64,000 bases of DNA from Pistricoccus aurantiacus (lineage in GTDB: Bacteria; Pseudomonadota; Gammaproteobacteria; Pseudomonadales; Halomonadaceae). The position numbers and the translations under genes were made by a program. The DNA lies in assembly GCF_042682565.1 (NCBI RefSeq), contig NZ_JBHUIC010000030.1. One strand, 5' to 3'. A model generated the notes under the pieces. That model saw only the letters and a program-made list of their open reading frames with translations, was not told the DNA's origin and ran no database searches. Positions 44,784 through 54,385 of this stretch are shown here, piece by piece (within the stretch, counting starts at the first letter, position 1; every line of letters begins with the position of its first letter).

Positions 44784-45467
44784 ATGCAAGACAACTCCCG
44801 CCGCATCCTCACCAACCAGACCGGGCCGCATCGCGACCTGCTCAAGCGGGTTGTCCGTGCGCTGGAACATCCTCTGCGCAAGCCCGTTGCCGAGCATAAC
44901 CTGGCGGCTTTCCGGGAGGCGCAGCAGTGGCTGGCGCGGCAGGATAGACCGCTGATTCTCGACGCGGGCTGCGGCGTCGGCCTGTCCACCCGGGCCCTGG
45001 CGAGACGCTTCCCCGATCGAGCGGTGATCGGCATCGATCGCAGCGCGAACCGGCTCTCCCGCCGGCATGGCGACCTGCCGGATAACGTCTTGCTGGTACG
45101 AGCGGACCTGGTGGATTTCTGGCGACTGGCGCTGGACGCGGGCTGGGGACCGCAGCGTCATTACCTGCTCTATCCCAATCCTTACCCCAAGGCGGCGCAT
45201 CTCAAGCAACGCTGGCACGGGCACCCGGTGTTTCCCGCGCTCTTGGCGCTGAGTGGACGGCTGGAGCTGCGCTCCAACTGGCGGCTCTATCTCGAGGAGT
45301 TCGCCCTGGCAGCGGCTCGGGCGGGGAGCGGGACGGCCGAGGTTCAGCCTTTTGTGCCGCAGGACGAGTACCTGACGCCCTTCGAGCGCAAGTATCACCA
45401 GAGTGGCCAGGCGCTGTGGCGGCTGGTGCTGGACTTGCCCCGTCGCGCCAGATACGACGAACGCTGA
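44784..45467 (+). CDS. TrmB-like SAM-dependent methyltransferase
   Basis: A 227-residue methyltransferase. The SAM motif LILDAGCGVGLSTRALARRFPDRAVIGIDRS is at about residues 55-85, and HYLLYPNPYPKAAHLKQRWHGHPVFP resembles the substrate loop of the tRNA guanine-N7 methyltransferase TrmB. Several TrmB positions differ (YPNPYP rather than FPDPWP), so it may be a divergent paralogue with another RNA target. It starts 13 bases after the acyltransferase gene. Confidence 0.82.
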   Translation: MQDNSRRILTNQTGPHRDLLKRVVRALEHPLRKPVAEHNLAAFREAQQWLARQDRPLILDAGCGVGLSTRALARRFPDRAVIGIDRSANRLSRRHGDLPDNVLLVRADLVDFWRLALDAGWGPQRHYLLYPNPYPKAAHLKQRWHGHPVFPALLALSGRLELRSNWRLYLEEFALAAARAGSGTAEVQPFVPQDEYLTPFERKYHQSGQALWRLVLDLPRRARYDER

Positions 45468-45519
45468 CCGACCGCGGCGAGCGTGGTATCTTGCCCGTCT
45501 TGCGACGGAGGAGGGGAAG

Positions 45520-45936
45520 ATGCGTTCCATCAAGGAGCGGCTGGTGCACAGCATATTGTTCGAAATTGGCGGCCTGGTCCTCGTCACGCCGCTGGCGACC
45601 TGGCTGACCGGACATGGTTTTGGAGAGATGGGCATTCTGGCGTTCGCTGTCTCTACTTTCGCCATGATCTGGAACTTCGTCTGGAACAAGCTGTTCGACC
45701 GCTGGGTGCCGACTCGCCGGCGCACGCTTGTGCAGCGTGTCGCCCAGACCTTCGGTTTCGAGCTGGGTATCCTGGTCATCACCCTGCCGGTGGTGGCCTG
45801 GTGGCTCGACATCGGTCTGATCGAGGCCTTCTGGCTGGATCTCGGCTTCATGCTGTTCTTCATGCTTTATGCGCTGGTCTACAACACGAGTTTCGACAGG
45901 GTGGTGAGCCGCCGTCTGGAGCGGGAAGCTCGATGA
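45520..45936 (+). CDS. PACE-family efflux transporter
   Basis: A 138-residue membrane protein with four helices made of two tandem bacterial transmembrane pair domains (ERLVHSILFEIGGLVLVTPLATWL and RVAQTFGFELGILVITLPVVAWWL). The conserved Glu in each first helix (LFEIGG, FGFELG) and the RVVHxx-like pattern fit PACE (AceI-type) pumps, which export biocides and polyamines. GGAGGAGG precedes the ATG. Its stop overlaps the start of an SMR pump (ATGA). Confidence 0.9.
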   Translation: MRSIKERLVHSILFEIGGLVLVTPLATWLTGHGFGEMGILAFAVSTFAMIWNFVWNKLFDRWVPTRRRTLVQRVAQTFGFELGILVITLPVVAWWLDIGLIEAFWLDLGFMLFFMLYALVYNTSFDRVVSRRLEREAR

Positions 45937-46265
45937 TGGCGTATCTCTATCTCGCCGTGGCCATCATTGCCGAGGTGGCCGCCACCAGCGCGCTCAAGTC
46001 CTCCCAGGAATTCACCCGATTGTGGCCCAGCCTGCTAGTGATAACCGGCTATGCGCTGGCCTTCTACATGCTGACCCTCAGCCTGCGCACCCTGCCGGTG
46101 GGCATCGCCTATGCGATCTGGGCGGGGCTGGGCATCGTGCTGGTTGCCTTGATCGGGATCCTGGTGTACCGGGAAACTCCGGACTGGCCGGCGATCGTCG
46201 GCATGGGCATGATCGTCGGCGGCGTGGTGATCATTCAGTTGTTTTCCGACGTCTCGCCGCATTGA
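45933..46265 (+). CDS. SMR-family efflux transporter (EmrE-like)
   Basis: A 110-residue four-helix pump. The proton/substrate residue Glu14 is present (LAVAIIAEVAATSALK), and the blocks GFTRLWPS-like QEFTRLWPSLLVITGYALAFYML, LPVGIAYAIWAGLGIV and VGGVVIIQLFSDVSPH follow EmrE closely. The start ATG overlaps the PACE stop (ATGA), so both are made from one transcript. Confidence 0.93.
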   Translation: MMAYLYLAVAIIAEVAATSALKSSQEFTRLWPSLLVITGYALAFYMLTLSLRTLPVGIAYAIWAGLGIVLVALIGILVYRETPDWPAIVGMGMIVGGVVIIQLFSDVSPH

Positions 46266-46298
46266 TAAGTGTCGTCTAATTAGAAAAGAAAGGTTTTT

Positions 46299-47729
46299 AT
46301 GTTGCGCGGGTTGATTGTGTTACTGGGGTGGCTGGTGGCGTTTTCCGCATCGAGCGCGGGCTTCGAGCGGTTGGGTACGCTGGCGGATCAGGGATTTCGC
46401 ATCAGCGTCCAGGCGCGACTGTTGGATGACGGACAATTGCTGGGTTCGATCGAGCCCGCCCTTCAGCTGACGCCTGCCTCGGTCACCAAGCTTTATACCG
46501 CCGCGGCGGTGCTGGATCGCTTTGGTCCCCAGCATCATTTCACCACGCGGCTGGTCAGCGGCGGTCGCCTGGATGCCGAGGGCGTGCTGCAGGGGGATCT
46601 GGTGCTGGACGGCGGCGGCGATCCGGGGCTGGTGTCCGAGGACTTGTGGCGACTGGTTCAGCAACTGCGCGGGCGCGGCCTGAAACGCATCAACGGGCAA
46701 CTGGTGATCAATCAGTGGCGCTTCGGGCCGGTGGAGTGTCTGACCCCGGACCGCTGCCGCGCCCGTTCCCGGGCGGATAACGCCTACAGCGCCCTGTTGT
46801 CTTCCGCGGGTGTCAATCACGGCAGCTGGTGCCTTCAGGTGCGTCCCGGCGCGCGGGCAGCGACCCCGGCGCTGGTCGACAGCTGCGCCAACGGCTCGCC
46901 CCTCGAGCGCATCGACAATCAGGTCAAGACGCTGCTCGCGGATGAGCCCAGCGATTTTCAGGCGGTGCGCCTGACGGACGATCAAGGGGATCGTCTCGTG
47001 GTGCAGGGACATATCGCCGCCAACGGCGGCAATCGCGAGCTATACCGCGCCAGCGCGGACCCGGCGCACCAGACCGGCGTCACGCTGCTGTCACTGCTCG
47101 AGCAGGCGGGCATCGAGGTCGATCAGGGCGTTGCCAGCAGCAGCGAGACGCCGGCGTCCGGCGCCCGCACCCTGGCATCGGTGCAGGGCAGGTCGATGCA
47201 GGCGCTGATACTCGATATGCTCAACTATTCCAACAACTTCATGGCGGACGTGCTGAGCCTGGATCTGGTGGAGTCGCCGCAGGCCTCGCTCTCCCAGGCG
47301 GGACAGGCGCTGGAAGCTTTCGTCGCCGGCATTCCCGACCACGGCCCGGTGACCCTGCATAGCGGCAGCGGCCTGACCGCGGACAATCGCACCTCCGCCC
47401 AGGGCATTACCGCCCTGCTGGAGGCCATGTACCGGCGCCCGGCGCTGTTTCCGAGTCTGGTGGCCGGCATGCAGTCCCCGGCCAACGGCCCAATGACGTT
47501 CCTGCGCCGGGGCGGCGATGTCTTTCAGCATAGCGTGATGGTCAAGACCGGCACCCTGAGTCAGCCGGTGGCGGTGCGTGCCATGGGCGGCTACTTTCGT
47601 ACCCGGGAAGGGCGCTGGGGCGTGTTCGGAATGCTGGTGAACGGGACGAACAAGACACCTTATCTTTCCTGGAGTCGGGTGCTGGATCTGCTTTCAGCGG
47701 ACCTGGAAGACATGATCGCGGCCAATTGA
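46299..47729 (+). CDS. dacB: D-alanyl-D-alanine carboxypeptidase/endopeptidase (PBP4)
   Basis: A 476-residue periplasmic penicillin-binding protein of class C that trims peptidoglycan side chains. A signal peptide ends near residue 20. The three active-site motifs are Ser61-x-x-Lys64 (PASVTKLYTAAAVL), SNN in MLNYSNNFMADVL, and KTG in MVKTGTLSQPV. Length matches E. coli DacB. GAAAGG precedes the ATG. Confidence 0.93.
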   Translation: MLRGLIVLLGWLVAFSASSAGFERLGTLADQGFRISVQARLLDDGQLLGSIEPALQLTPASVTKLYTAAAVLDRFGPQHHFTTRLVSGGRLDAEGVLQGDLVLDGGGDPGLVSEDLWRLVQQLRGRGLKRINGQLVINQWRFGPVECLTPDRCRARSRADNAYSALLSSAGVNHGSWCLQVRPGARAATPALVDSCANGSPLERIDNQVKTLLADEPSDFQAVRLTDDQGDRLVVQGHIAANGGNRELYRASADPAHQTGVTLLSLLEQAGIEVDQGVASSSETPASGARTLASVQGRSMQALILDMLNYSNNFMADVLSLDLVESPQASLSQAGQALEAFVAGIPDHGPVTLHSGSGLTADNRTSAQGITALLEAMYRRPALFPSLVAGMQSPANGPMTFLRRGGDVFQHSVMVKTGTLSQPVAVRAMGGYFRTREGRWGVFGMLVNGTNKTPYLSWSRVLDLLSADLEDMIAAN

Positions 47730-47780
47730 GAACAAGGTGCCGAGTCGCCTTGCCGAGGTTTTTAGAACAGGATATCCACC

Positions 47781-48152
47781 ATGAAGCCCCGACACACCGG
47801 CTGGCGCCACCTGGTCAATTCGACCCGCTATTCCTTCAAGGGGCTGGGCGCCGCCTATCGTCACGAAGCAGCGTTCCGTCAGGAACTGGTGCTGTTCGCC
47901 GTGCTGCTGCCCCTGGCGTTCTGGCTCGGCCAGACCCCGGTGGAATGGGCGCTGTTATTGGGTAGCGCCCTGTTGATGCTGGTGGTGGAACTGCTCAACA
48001 GCGCCATCGAAAGCGTCGTCGACCGTATCGGTCCGGAGCATCACGAGCTTTCCGGACAGGCCAAGGATCTGGGCTCCGCGGCGGTGATGCTGGCCCTGGT
48101 CATCCTGGGGGTGGTATGGGGGCTGCTGGCCTGGCAACGCTTTTTCGGCTAG
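47781..48152 (+). CDS. dgkA: Diacylglycerol kinase
   Basis: A 123-residue inner-membrane enzyme with three helices. The family block VELLNSAIESVVDRIGPEHHELSGQAKDLGSAAVML contains the catalytic Glu and Lys residues. It recycles diacylglycerol to phosphatidate. Confidence 0.94.
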   Translation: MKPRHTGWRHLVNSTRYSFKGLGAAYRHEAAFRQELVLFAVLLPLAFWLGQTPVEWALLLGSALLMLVVELLNSAIESVVDRIGPEHHELSGQAKDLGSAAVMLALVILGVVWGLLAWQRFFG

Positions 48153-48222
48153 CAGGCGCCGGATTCTTGCCAAGCCAAGTGGAATCTTGTCAAGCTGAAA
48201 CGTCTCGACTGAGGAAACGCGC

Positions 48223-51210
48223 ATGGGGTCTGTCGAAGATCTGCTCTTACCCACTGTTCTTCCCGACGCCCTGAGACCCGCTGTAGCGCGAGCCGAGGAG
48301 CGTCTGAGTGATGCGCTGATCCAGGCGGATCGGCTGGCGAACCAACAGCAGCTCGATCCGCCCAGCAGGGGCTATCACGCGCTTTCCAAGGAGCGGCGGG
48401 AGCAGTTGACCCGAGTGCTGGGACTTTCCGAATTCGCCCTGGATAGCCTCGCCCGCTATCCCAGCTGGCTGATGCATCTGGACGCTAACGATGAGTTGGA
48501 CACCGCCCCGGCGTCGGAAGTCCAGCGCCAATGGTTGGTGGAAGCGCTGGCCCAGGCGGAGCACGAGGCCGCCATGCAGGCGGCGCTGCGACGTTTTCGC
48601 CGGGCGCGCCTGCTGGGCATCGTCTGGCGCGACATGACTCGTCCGGCGGGCACGGACATGTGGGCCACCGCCGCCGCCGTCGCGCGGCTGGCGGAAGTCT
48701 GCCTTGAAGGGGCGCTCGGTTGGCTCGAGGCACATTTCGCCCCGCGCTGGGGATTGCCCGCCCCCCGGGCGGACGGCGGCACCCAGCGGCTGGTGGTGCT
48801 GGGCATGGGCAAGCTCGGCGCCGGGGAGCTCAACCTCTCCTCGGATATCGACCTGATCTTCGCCTTCCCGGAAAAGGGCACTACCGAAGGTGGCAAGCGA
48901 GAATTCGACCATCAGGAATACTTCACCAAGCTCGGCCAGAAGCTGATCGCCGCCCTGGACGCGATCACCGCGGACGGGTTCGTCTTCCGTGTGGACATGC
49001 GCCTGCGGCCCCTGGGAGAAGGCGGCCCGCTGGTGGGCAGCTTCGCCATGCTGTCGAGCTACTATCAGGATCAGGGCCGGGAGTGGGAGCGCTACGCCAT
49101 GCTCAAGGCGCGGCCGGTAGCCGGGGATCTGGAGGCGGGGTTCGAGCTGCTGGCCGGCCTGCAGCCCTTTGTCTATCGCCGCTATCTGGATTTCGGCGCC
49201 ATCGAATCCCTGCGGGAGATGAAGGCGTTGATCAATCGGGAGGTCAAGCGTCGGGGCATGAGCAGCAATATCAAGCTGGGTCCCGGCGGCATTCGCGAGG
49301 TGGAGTTCGTGGTGCAGGTATTCCAACTGATTCGCGGCGGTCGCGACACGGAGCTGCAGGTGACCTCCCTGCGCCAGGCGCTGACCCGGCTACCGGATCT
49401 GGACCTGCTGCCTCAAGCCGTAGTGGATGAACTGCTGCCGGACTACGTGTTTCTGAGGGATCTCGAACACGCTCTGCAGGCGTTGGAGGATCGCCAGACT
49501 CAATCGCTGCCGGCGGACGATCAGGATCGGGCGCGGGTAGCGGAATATCTGAGGCTCCAGGACTGGCCGGCCCTGGTCGCCCGGCTGGAAGCGGCTCGCG
49601 AGCGGGTTCGTCGACATTTCGACGCGGTGATCGCCGACCCGGAAGAGGACGCGGAAGAATCCAACGGCTCGAGCCGCGAGGAAATCGACGTGACTCTCGA
49701 TGAGCTGCGCGCCCTGTGGCGTCATGAACTGGCCAAGGAGGAGGCGCTCGGCCTCTTGCGCGGCGCCGGCTTTCAGGAGCCGGAGGCGACGCTGCGACGC
49801 ATCAACGGCCTGCGTCAGTCGAAGTCCGTGCAGGGCATGCAGCGCATCGGCTACGAGCGCCTGGATGCGCTGATGCCGCTGCTGCTCAACGCCCTGGGAG
49901 AAAACGATGCCCCGGACCGTGCTCTCGAGCGGCTGTTGCCGCTGATCGAGGCGGTACTGCGGCGCACCGCCTACCTGGCGCTGCTGCGGGAAAATCCGGA
50001 GGCCTTGGGGCACCTGATCCGACTGTGCGCGGCGAGTCCCTGGATCGCCGAGCAGATCGCCCGCTATCCGATCCTGCTGGACGAGCTGCTCACTCCCAGC
50101 ACCCTGTACGCGCCGGCGGACAAGCAGCGGCTGGCGGACGAACTGCGCCAGACCCTGGCGCGGCTGCCGGAAGATGACGAGGAAGCCCAGCTCGAGGCGC
50201 TGCGTATCTTCAAGCATGCCCAGGTACTGCACGTGGCCGCCTCGGACATCGCCGGCGCCCGGCCCTTGATGAAGGTCAGCGACTATCTGACCTATATTGC
50301 CGAAGTCATGCTGGAGCAGGTGCTGGTCATGGCCTGGAAGCACCTGGTGCGCAAGCACGGCTACCCCAAGCGCCGGGAAGATGCCAGGAGCGATGCGGAT
50401 TTCATCATCGTCGGCTATGGCAAGCTCGGCGGCATCGAGCTGGGCTACGGCTCGGATCTGGATCTGGTGTTCATCCACGACGCGGCGACCCAGGGCACCA
50501 CCGACGGCAAGCGGCCCATCGACAACGCGCTGTTCTTCACCCGATTGGGCCAGCGCATCATTCATCTGCTGACCACCATGACCCAGGCCGGGGCGCTTTA
50601 CGAAGTGGATATGCGCCTTAGGCCTTCCGGCAATTCCGGCCTGCTGGTGACCACCTTCGACGCCTACGCGGACTATCAGCGCCAGCATGCCTGGACCTGG
50701 GAGCATCAGGCCCTGGTGCGTGCCCGGGCGGTAGCGGGGGATGACACTTTGGCGAAGCGCTTCGAAGAACTCCGTCGCGAGATTCTCGCTCGCCGTCGCG
50801 ATCCGGACCAACTGCGTGAGGAAGTGGTCAAGATGCGCCACAAGATGCGCGACCACCTGGGGAGTTCTCCCAAGGCCCAGGAAGCGGGACGCTTCGATCT
50901 CAAGCAGGACGCCGGCGGCATGGTGGATATCGAATTCCTTTGCCAGTACGCGGTGCTGGCAATGAGCCACGAGAATCCCGAGCTCTTGGCCTTTAGCGAC
51001 AATATTCGTATTCTGGAGACCTTGGAGTCGACGGATCGTTTGCCGGGCGGGGACGCCGGGCGCTTACGGGATGCCTATCTGGCCTATCGCGACGCCACCC
51101 ACCGGGCGGCGCTGACCAAGCAGCAGGATACGGGGAGCGAGGCGGATTTCCGTGAGCATCGCCAGACGGTGACCGCCCTGTGGCAACGCCTGCTCGAACC
51201 GGACGCCTGA
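48223..51210 (+). CDS. glnE: Glutamine synthetase adenylyltransferase/deadenylase
   Basis: A 995-residue bifunctional enzyme that adds or removes AMP on glutamine synthetase. Two nucleotidyltransferase domains are present: an N-terminal one with LGMGKLGAGELNLSSDIDLIFAF (about residues 195-215) and a C-terminal one with VGYGKLGGIELGYGSDLDLVFIHD. The central regulatory linker has normal length. AGGAAA precedes the ATG. Confidence 0.96.
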   Translation: MGSVEDLLLPTVLPDALRPAVARAEERLSDALIQADRLANQQQLDPPSRGYHALSKERREQLTRVLGLSEFALDSLARYPSWLMHLDANDELDTAPASEVQRQWLVEALAQAEHEAAMQAALRRFRRARLLGIVWRDMTRPAGTDMWATAAAVARLAEVCLEGALGWLEAHFAPRWGLPAPRADGGTQRLVVLGMGKLGAGELNLSSDIDLIFAFPEKGTTEGGKREFDHQEYFTKLGQKLIAALDAITADGFVFRVDMRLRPLGEGGPLVGSFAMLSSYYQDQGREWERYAMLKARPVAGDLEAGFELLAGLQPFVYRRYLDFGAIESLREMKALINREVKRRGMSSNIKLGPGGIREVEFVVQVFQLIRGGRDTELQVTSLRQALTRLPDLDLLPQAVVDELLPDYVFLRDLEHALQALEDRQTQSLPADDQDRARVAEYLRLQDWPALVARLEAARERVRRHFDAVIADPEEDAEESNGSSREEIDVTLDELRALWRHELAKEEALGLLRGAGFQEPEATLRRINGLRQSKSVQGMQRIGYERLDALMPLLLNALGENDAPDRALERLLPLIEAVLRRTAYLALLRENPEALGHLIRLCAASPWIAEQIARYPILLDELLTPSTLYAPADKQRLADELRQTLARLPEDDEEAQLEALRIFKHAQVLHVAASDIAGARPLMKVSDYLTYIAEVMLEQVLVMAWKHLVRKHGYPKRREDARSDADFIIVGYGKLGGIELGYGSDLDLVFIHDAATQGTTDGKRPIDNALFFTRLGQRIIHLLTTMTQAGALYEVDMRLRPSGNSGLLVTTFDAYADYQRQHAWTWEHQALVRARAVAGDDTLAKRFEELRREILARRRDPDQLREEVVKMRHKMRDHLGSSPKAQEAGRFDLKQDAGGMVDIEFLCQYAVLAMSHENPELLAFSDNIRILETLESTDRLPGGDAGRLRDAYLAYRDATHRAALTKQQDTGSEADFREHRQTVTALWQRLLEPDA

Positions 51211-51295
51211 CGGAATATCTCTGGTCGACCCCTTATCGCCGGCAGCACTACCGGCAGTTCACCCTTATCACACGTTCAAAATGAAGGACTTTCCT

Positions 51296-52219
51296 ATGTC
51301 GATGGATGACCGCGATGGTCTTATCTGGTTCGATGGCGAAATGGTTCCCTGGCGCGACGCCAGGGTCCACGTGCTGACCCACACCCTGCACTACGGCATG
51401 GGCTGTTTCGAGGGAGTGCGCGCCTACGCCACCGACCAGGGCACGGCGATCTTTCGCCTCAGGGAACATACCAGCCGCCTGTTCGATTCCGCCAAGATTC
51501 TGGGCATGGACATGCCCTTCAGCAAGGCGCAGATCAACGATGCCTGTCGTGGCGCGGTGCGGGAAAACAACCTCAAGGAAGCGTATCTGCGCCCGATGGT
51601 GTTCTTCGGCAGCGAAGGCATGGGGCTACGGGCAGATAACTTGAAAACCCATGTGATCGTCGCCGCCTGGGAATGGCCTTCCTACATGGCGCCGGAAACT
51701 CGGGAACTGGGTATCAAGGTGCAGACATCTTCCTTTACTCGCCATCACGTCAATATCGCCGTCACCAAAGCCAAGGCCAACGGCCAGTACATCAACTCGA
51801 TGATGGCGCTGGCGGAAGCCCAGCGCGGCGGCTACGACGAGGCGCTGCTGCTCGATCCGCAGGGCTACGCGGCGGAAGGCTCCGGCGAGAACCTGTTCGT
51901 GGTCAAGGACAACGTCATCTACACGCCGGTGCTGACCTCCTGTCTGAACGGCATCACCCGCAACACGGTGTTTCACATGGCCAGACATCTCGGCTATGAG
52001 CTGCGGGAGAAGCTGATCACTCGTGACGAGATCTACATCGCCGACGAGGCCTTCTTCACCGGCACCGCCGCGGAAGTGCTGCCGATCCGCGAGCTCGATG
52101 GCCGTTCCATCGGCGAAGGACGTCGCGGCCCGATTACCGAGAAGGTCCAGTCGCTTTATTTCGACGTGGTGCGCGGCAAGCAGGTGTTGGATGCTGACTG
52201 GTTGACGCCTATCCTCTAG
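51296..52219 (+). CDS. ilvE: Branched-chain amino acid aminotransferase
   Basis: A 307-residue PLP fold-type IV transaminase for Leu, Ile and Val. The features LHYGMGCFEGVRAY, NIAVTKAKANGQYINSMMALAEAQRGGYDEALLLD (PLP lysine region) and EGSGENLFVVKDNVIYTP are diagnostic. The start at 51296 has AAGGAC at seven bases; the ATG at 51281 does not. It follows glnE, and a strong terminator follows it. Confidence 0.95.
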   Translation: MSMDDRDGLIWFDGEMVPWRDARVHVLTHTLHYGMGCFEGVRAYATDQGTAIFRLREHTSRLFDSAKILGMDMPFSKAQINDACRGAVRENNLKEAYLRPMVFFGSEGMGLRADNLKTHVIVAAWEWPSYMAPETRELGIKVQTSSFTRHHVNIAVTKAKANGQYINSMMALAEAQRGGYDEALLLDPQGYAAEGSGENLFVVKDNVIYTPVLTSCLNGITRNTVFHMARHLGYELREKLITRDEIYIADEAFFTGTAAEVLPIRELDGRSIGEGRRGPITEKVQSLYFDVVRGKQVLDADWLTPIL

Positions 52220-52231
52220 CAGGACGTGTTG

Positions 52232-52265
52232 ACACAAGCGCTCCAGAATACTGGGGCGCTTGTGT
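52232..52265 (+). terminator. Rho-independent terminator after ilvE
   Basis: ACACAAGCGC and GCGCTTGTGT form a long stem, extended by CCAG/CTGG near the loop, followed by TTTTTAT. It lies 12 bases past the ilvE stop. Confidence 0.9.
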
Positions 52266-52298
52266 TTTTATCGGAATGCGGTTCTATCGAGAAATATC

Positions 52299-52748
52299 AT
52301 GCAAAACAAGGTGCTGGTGCTGCATGGCCCCAATCTCAATCTGCTGGGTACACGTCAGCCGGAGATTTACGGCGAGGAGACTCTGGCGGATATCGATAAC
52401 GCCCTGTACGAGAAGGCGGCGCTGGCGGGGATGGAGCTTCGTTGCCGCCAGAGCAATCACGAAGGCGAGCTGGTGGACGCCATCCAGGCGGCGCGGCTCG
52501 ACGGCACCAATGCGATCATCATCAATCCGGCGGCCTACACCCACACCTCCGTGGCGATTCTCGATGCCCTGAACGCCTTCGACGGCCAGGTGATCGAGGT
52601 GCATCTTTCGAACGTGCACAAGCGCGAAGCGTTTCGTCATCATTCCTACGTATCCTTGCGGGCGGACGGGGTGATCGCCGGGCTGGGCAGTCGCGGCTAT
52701 CTGCTGGCCCTGGAGGCGCTGGCCAACCCAGGTAACCGGACGGATTGA
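52299..52748 (+). CDS. aroQ: 3-dehydroquinate dehydratase, type II
   Basis: A 149-residue enzyme of the shikimate pathway. The N-terminal VLVLHGPNLNLLGTRQPEIYG with its flexible catalytic loop, the block INPAAYTHTSVAILDAL, and EVHLSNVHKREAFRHHSYVS (active-site His) are complete. ATG at 52299 is chosen by comparison with family starts. Confidence 0.95.
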   Translation: MQNKVLVLHGPNLNLLGTRQPEIYGEETLADIDNALYEKAALAGMELRCRQSNHEGELVDAIQAARLDGTNAIIINPAAYTHTSVAILDALNAFDGQVIEVHLSNVHKREAFRHHSYVSLRADGVIAGLGSRGYLLALEALANPGNRTD

Positions 52749-52825
52749 AATCACCGCAGGGGTCTGGTTTGGTTAGCGGTTAAGCAATAAGCTTGGTGAC
52801 TAATTTGCCCGGAGGCGCCAGGTTC

Positions 52826-54265
52826 ATGTCGGTCACGCAACTGTTTGTCTCGCTGATGCTGCTTGCACTGATATTGCTGTTGAGCAATATCCTGGTGGTC
52901 AAGTTCGCCTGGCTGCGCAACTTCTTCATCCCAGGTTCCATCGTGGGTGGCGTCATCCTGCTGCTCCTGGGACCTTACGTGCTCGGCGCTTTCATGACGA
53001 GTCCCTTTGCCGACGGTGGCGGTCTGTTCCCGCGCTACGTGCTGGATGCCTGGGCGGATCTGCCTGGCCTGCTGATCAATGTGGTGTTCGCGGCGCTGTT
53101 CATCGGCAAGCCGATTCCCGGCATTCGCGATATCTGGTATCGGGCGGGGCCACAGGTGGTGGTGGGCCAGACCATGGCCTGGGGACAATACGTGCTGGGG
53201 CTGAGCCTGGCCATTCTGGTACTGGTGCCCATGTTCGACATGAATCCCATCGTCGGAGCGCTGATCGAAATCGGTTTCGAGGGCGGCCACGGTACCGCCG
53301 CGGGCATGGCGGGCACCTTCAGCGATCTCGGCTTCGAGGCCGGGGCGGACCTGGCCCTGGGCATGGCGACGATCGGTATCGTTTCCGGGGTGCTGGTGGG
53401 AACGTTGATGGTGAATATCGCCGCGCGGCGCGGTGTGATCAACCCGGGAGATACGACGAACTCCGCTCAGCGCGCCAAACAGGAAGGTCCGAGCGATGCT
53501 GAGCAAGAGGATTTTCATATCGAACTCGCTCAGGAGAAGGGCACCACGGATCCCCTGAGCCTGCACCTGGGGCTGGTGGGCGTCGCTATCCTGCTGGGGT
53601 GGCTGTTGTTGAGCGGTTTTCAGTGGCTGGAAAGCGTGACTTGGGCACGCGACGGCGGCCTCGAGATCATGGCCCATGTACCGCTGTTTCCCCTCGCCAT
53701 GATCGGCGGGGTGATGGTGCAGCTCTTGCTGGCTCGTTGCGGCTGGGAGCGGCACGTCTCCCAGCGCCTGATGTCACGTATTTCCGGTACCGCGCTGGAT
53801 TTCACTATTGTTTCCGCCCTGGCGACCCTCGCCCTGACTACCTTGGGCGATTATCTTCTGCCTTTCTTGATGCTGGCGGCCCTGGGCATTCTCTGGCCGG
53901 TGCTGGTACTGGTGTTCCTCGCGCCCCGGGTAATGCCGGATCACTGGTTCGAGCGCGGTATCAGCGATCTCGGCCAGTCCATGGGCGTAACGGTCACCGG
54001 CCTGCTGCTGCTGCGCATGGCGGACCCCAAGAACGATTCCGGCGCCATGGAAACCTTCGGCTACAAGCAGCTGCTGTTCGAGCCGGTGGTGGGGGGTGGC
54101 CTGTTCACCGCCGCGGCGCCCCCCTTGATCGCCCAGTTCGGCCCGGGGCCGGTACTGATCCTGACCGCCGGGCTGACCGTTGTCTGGATCGCTTTTGGTC
54201 TCTTGTATTTCGGACGCCGGGTGCCCGGACGCGGTCAAGGGCGTTGGTCGCCTAAACAAGCATAG
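52826..54265 (+). CDS. GltS-family sodium:glutamate-type symporter
   Basis: A 479-residue inner-membrane carrier. Helix-rich with inverted-repeat halves; IPGSIVGGVILLLLG and EIGFEGGHGTAAGMAGTFSDLGF are typical of the ESS (GltS) family. It is about 80 residues longer than E. coli GltS, with an extra charged loop near residues 220-260. The start at 52826 follows GGAGG at ten bases. Glutamate is the usual substrate but is not proven here. Confidence 0.85.
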   Translation: MSVTQLFVSLMLLALILLLSNILVVKFAWLRNFFIPGSIVGGVILLLLGPYVLGAFMTSPFADGGGLFPRYVLDAWADLPGLLINVVFAALFIGKPIPGIRDIWYRAGPQVVVGQTMAWGQYVLGLSLAILVLVPMFDMNPIVGALIEIGFEGGHGTAAGMAGTFSDLGFEAGADLALGMATIGIVSGVLVGTLMVNIAARRGVINPGDTTNSAQRAKQEGPSDAEQEDFHIELAQEKGTTDPLSLHLGLVGVAILLGWLLLSGFQWLESVTWARDGGLEIMAHVPLFPLAMIGGVMVQLLLARCGWERHVSQRLMSRISGTALDFTIVSALATLALTTLGDYLLPFLMLAALGILWPVLVLVFLAPRVMPDHWFERGISDLGQSMGVTVTGLLLLRMADPKNDSGAMETFGYKQLLFEPVVGGGLFTAAAPPLIAQFGPGPVLILTAGLTVVWIAFGLLYFGRRVPGRGQGRWSPKQA

Positions 54266-54385
54266 CGCTGGAGGAAAAGGGTCTGGTCGCGAGGGGTTCG
54301 TGATCTTGTGAGCCGCTTTTCTTGAGTTCTCGCATGGCGTAAGGTTCTGCCCTTCCGTGTCGAAAAAAAGAAATCTTCCGTCTTT

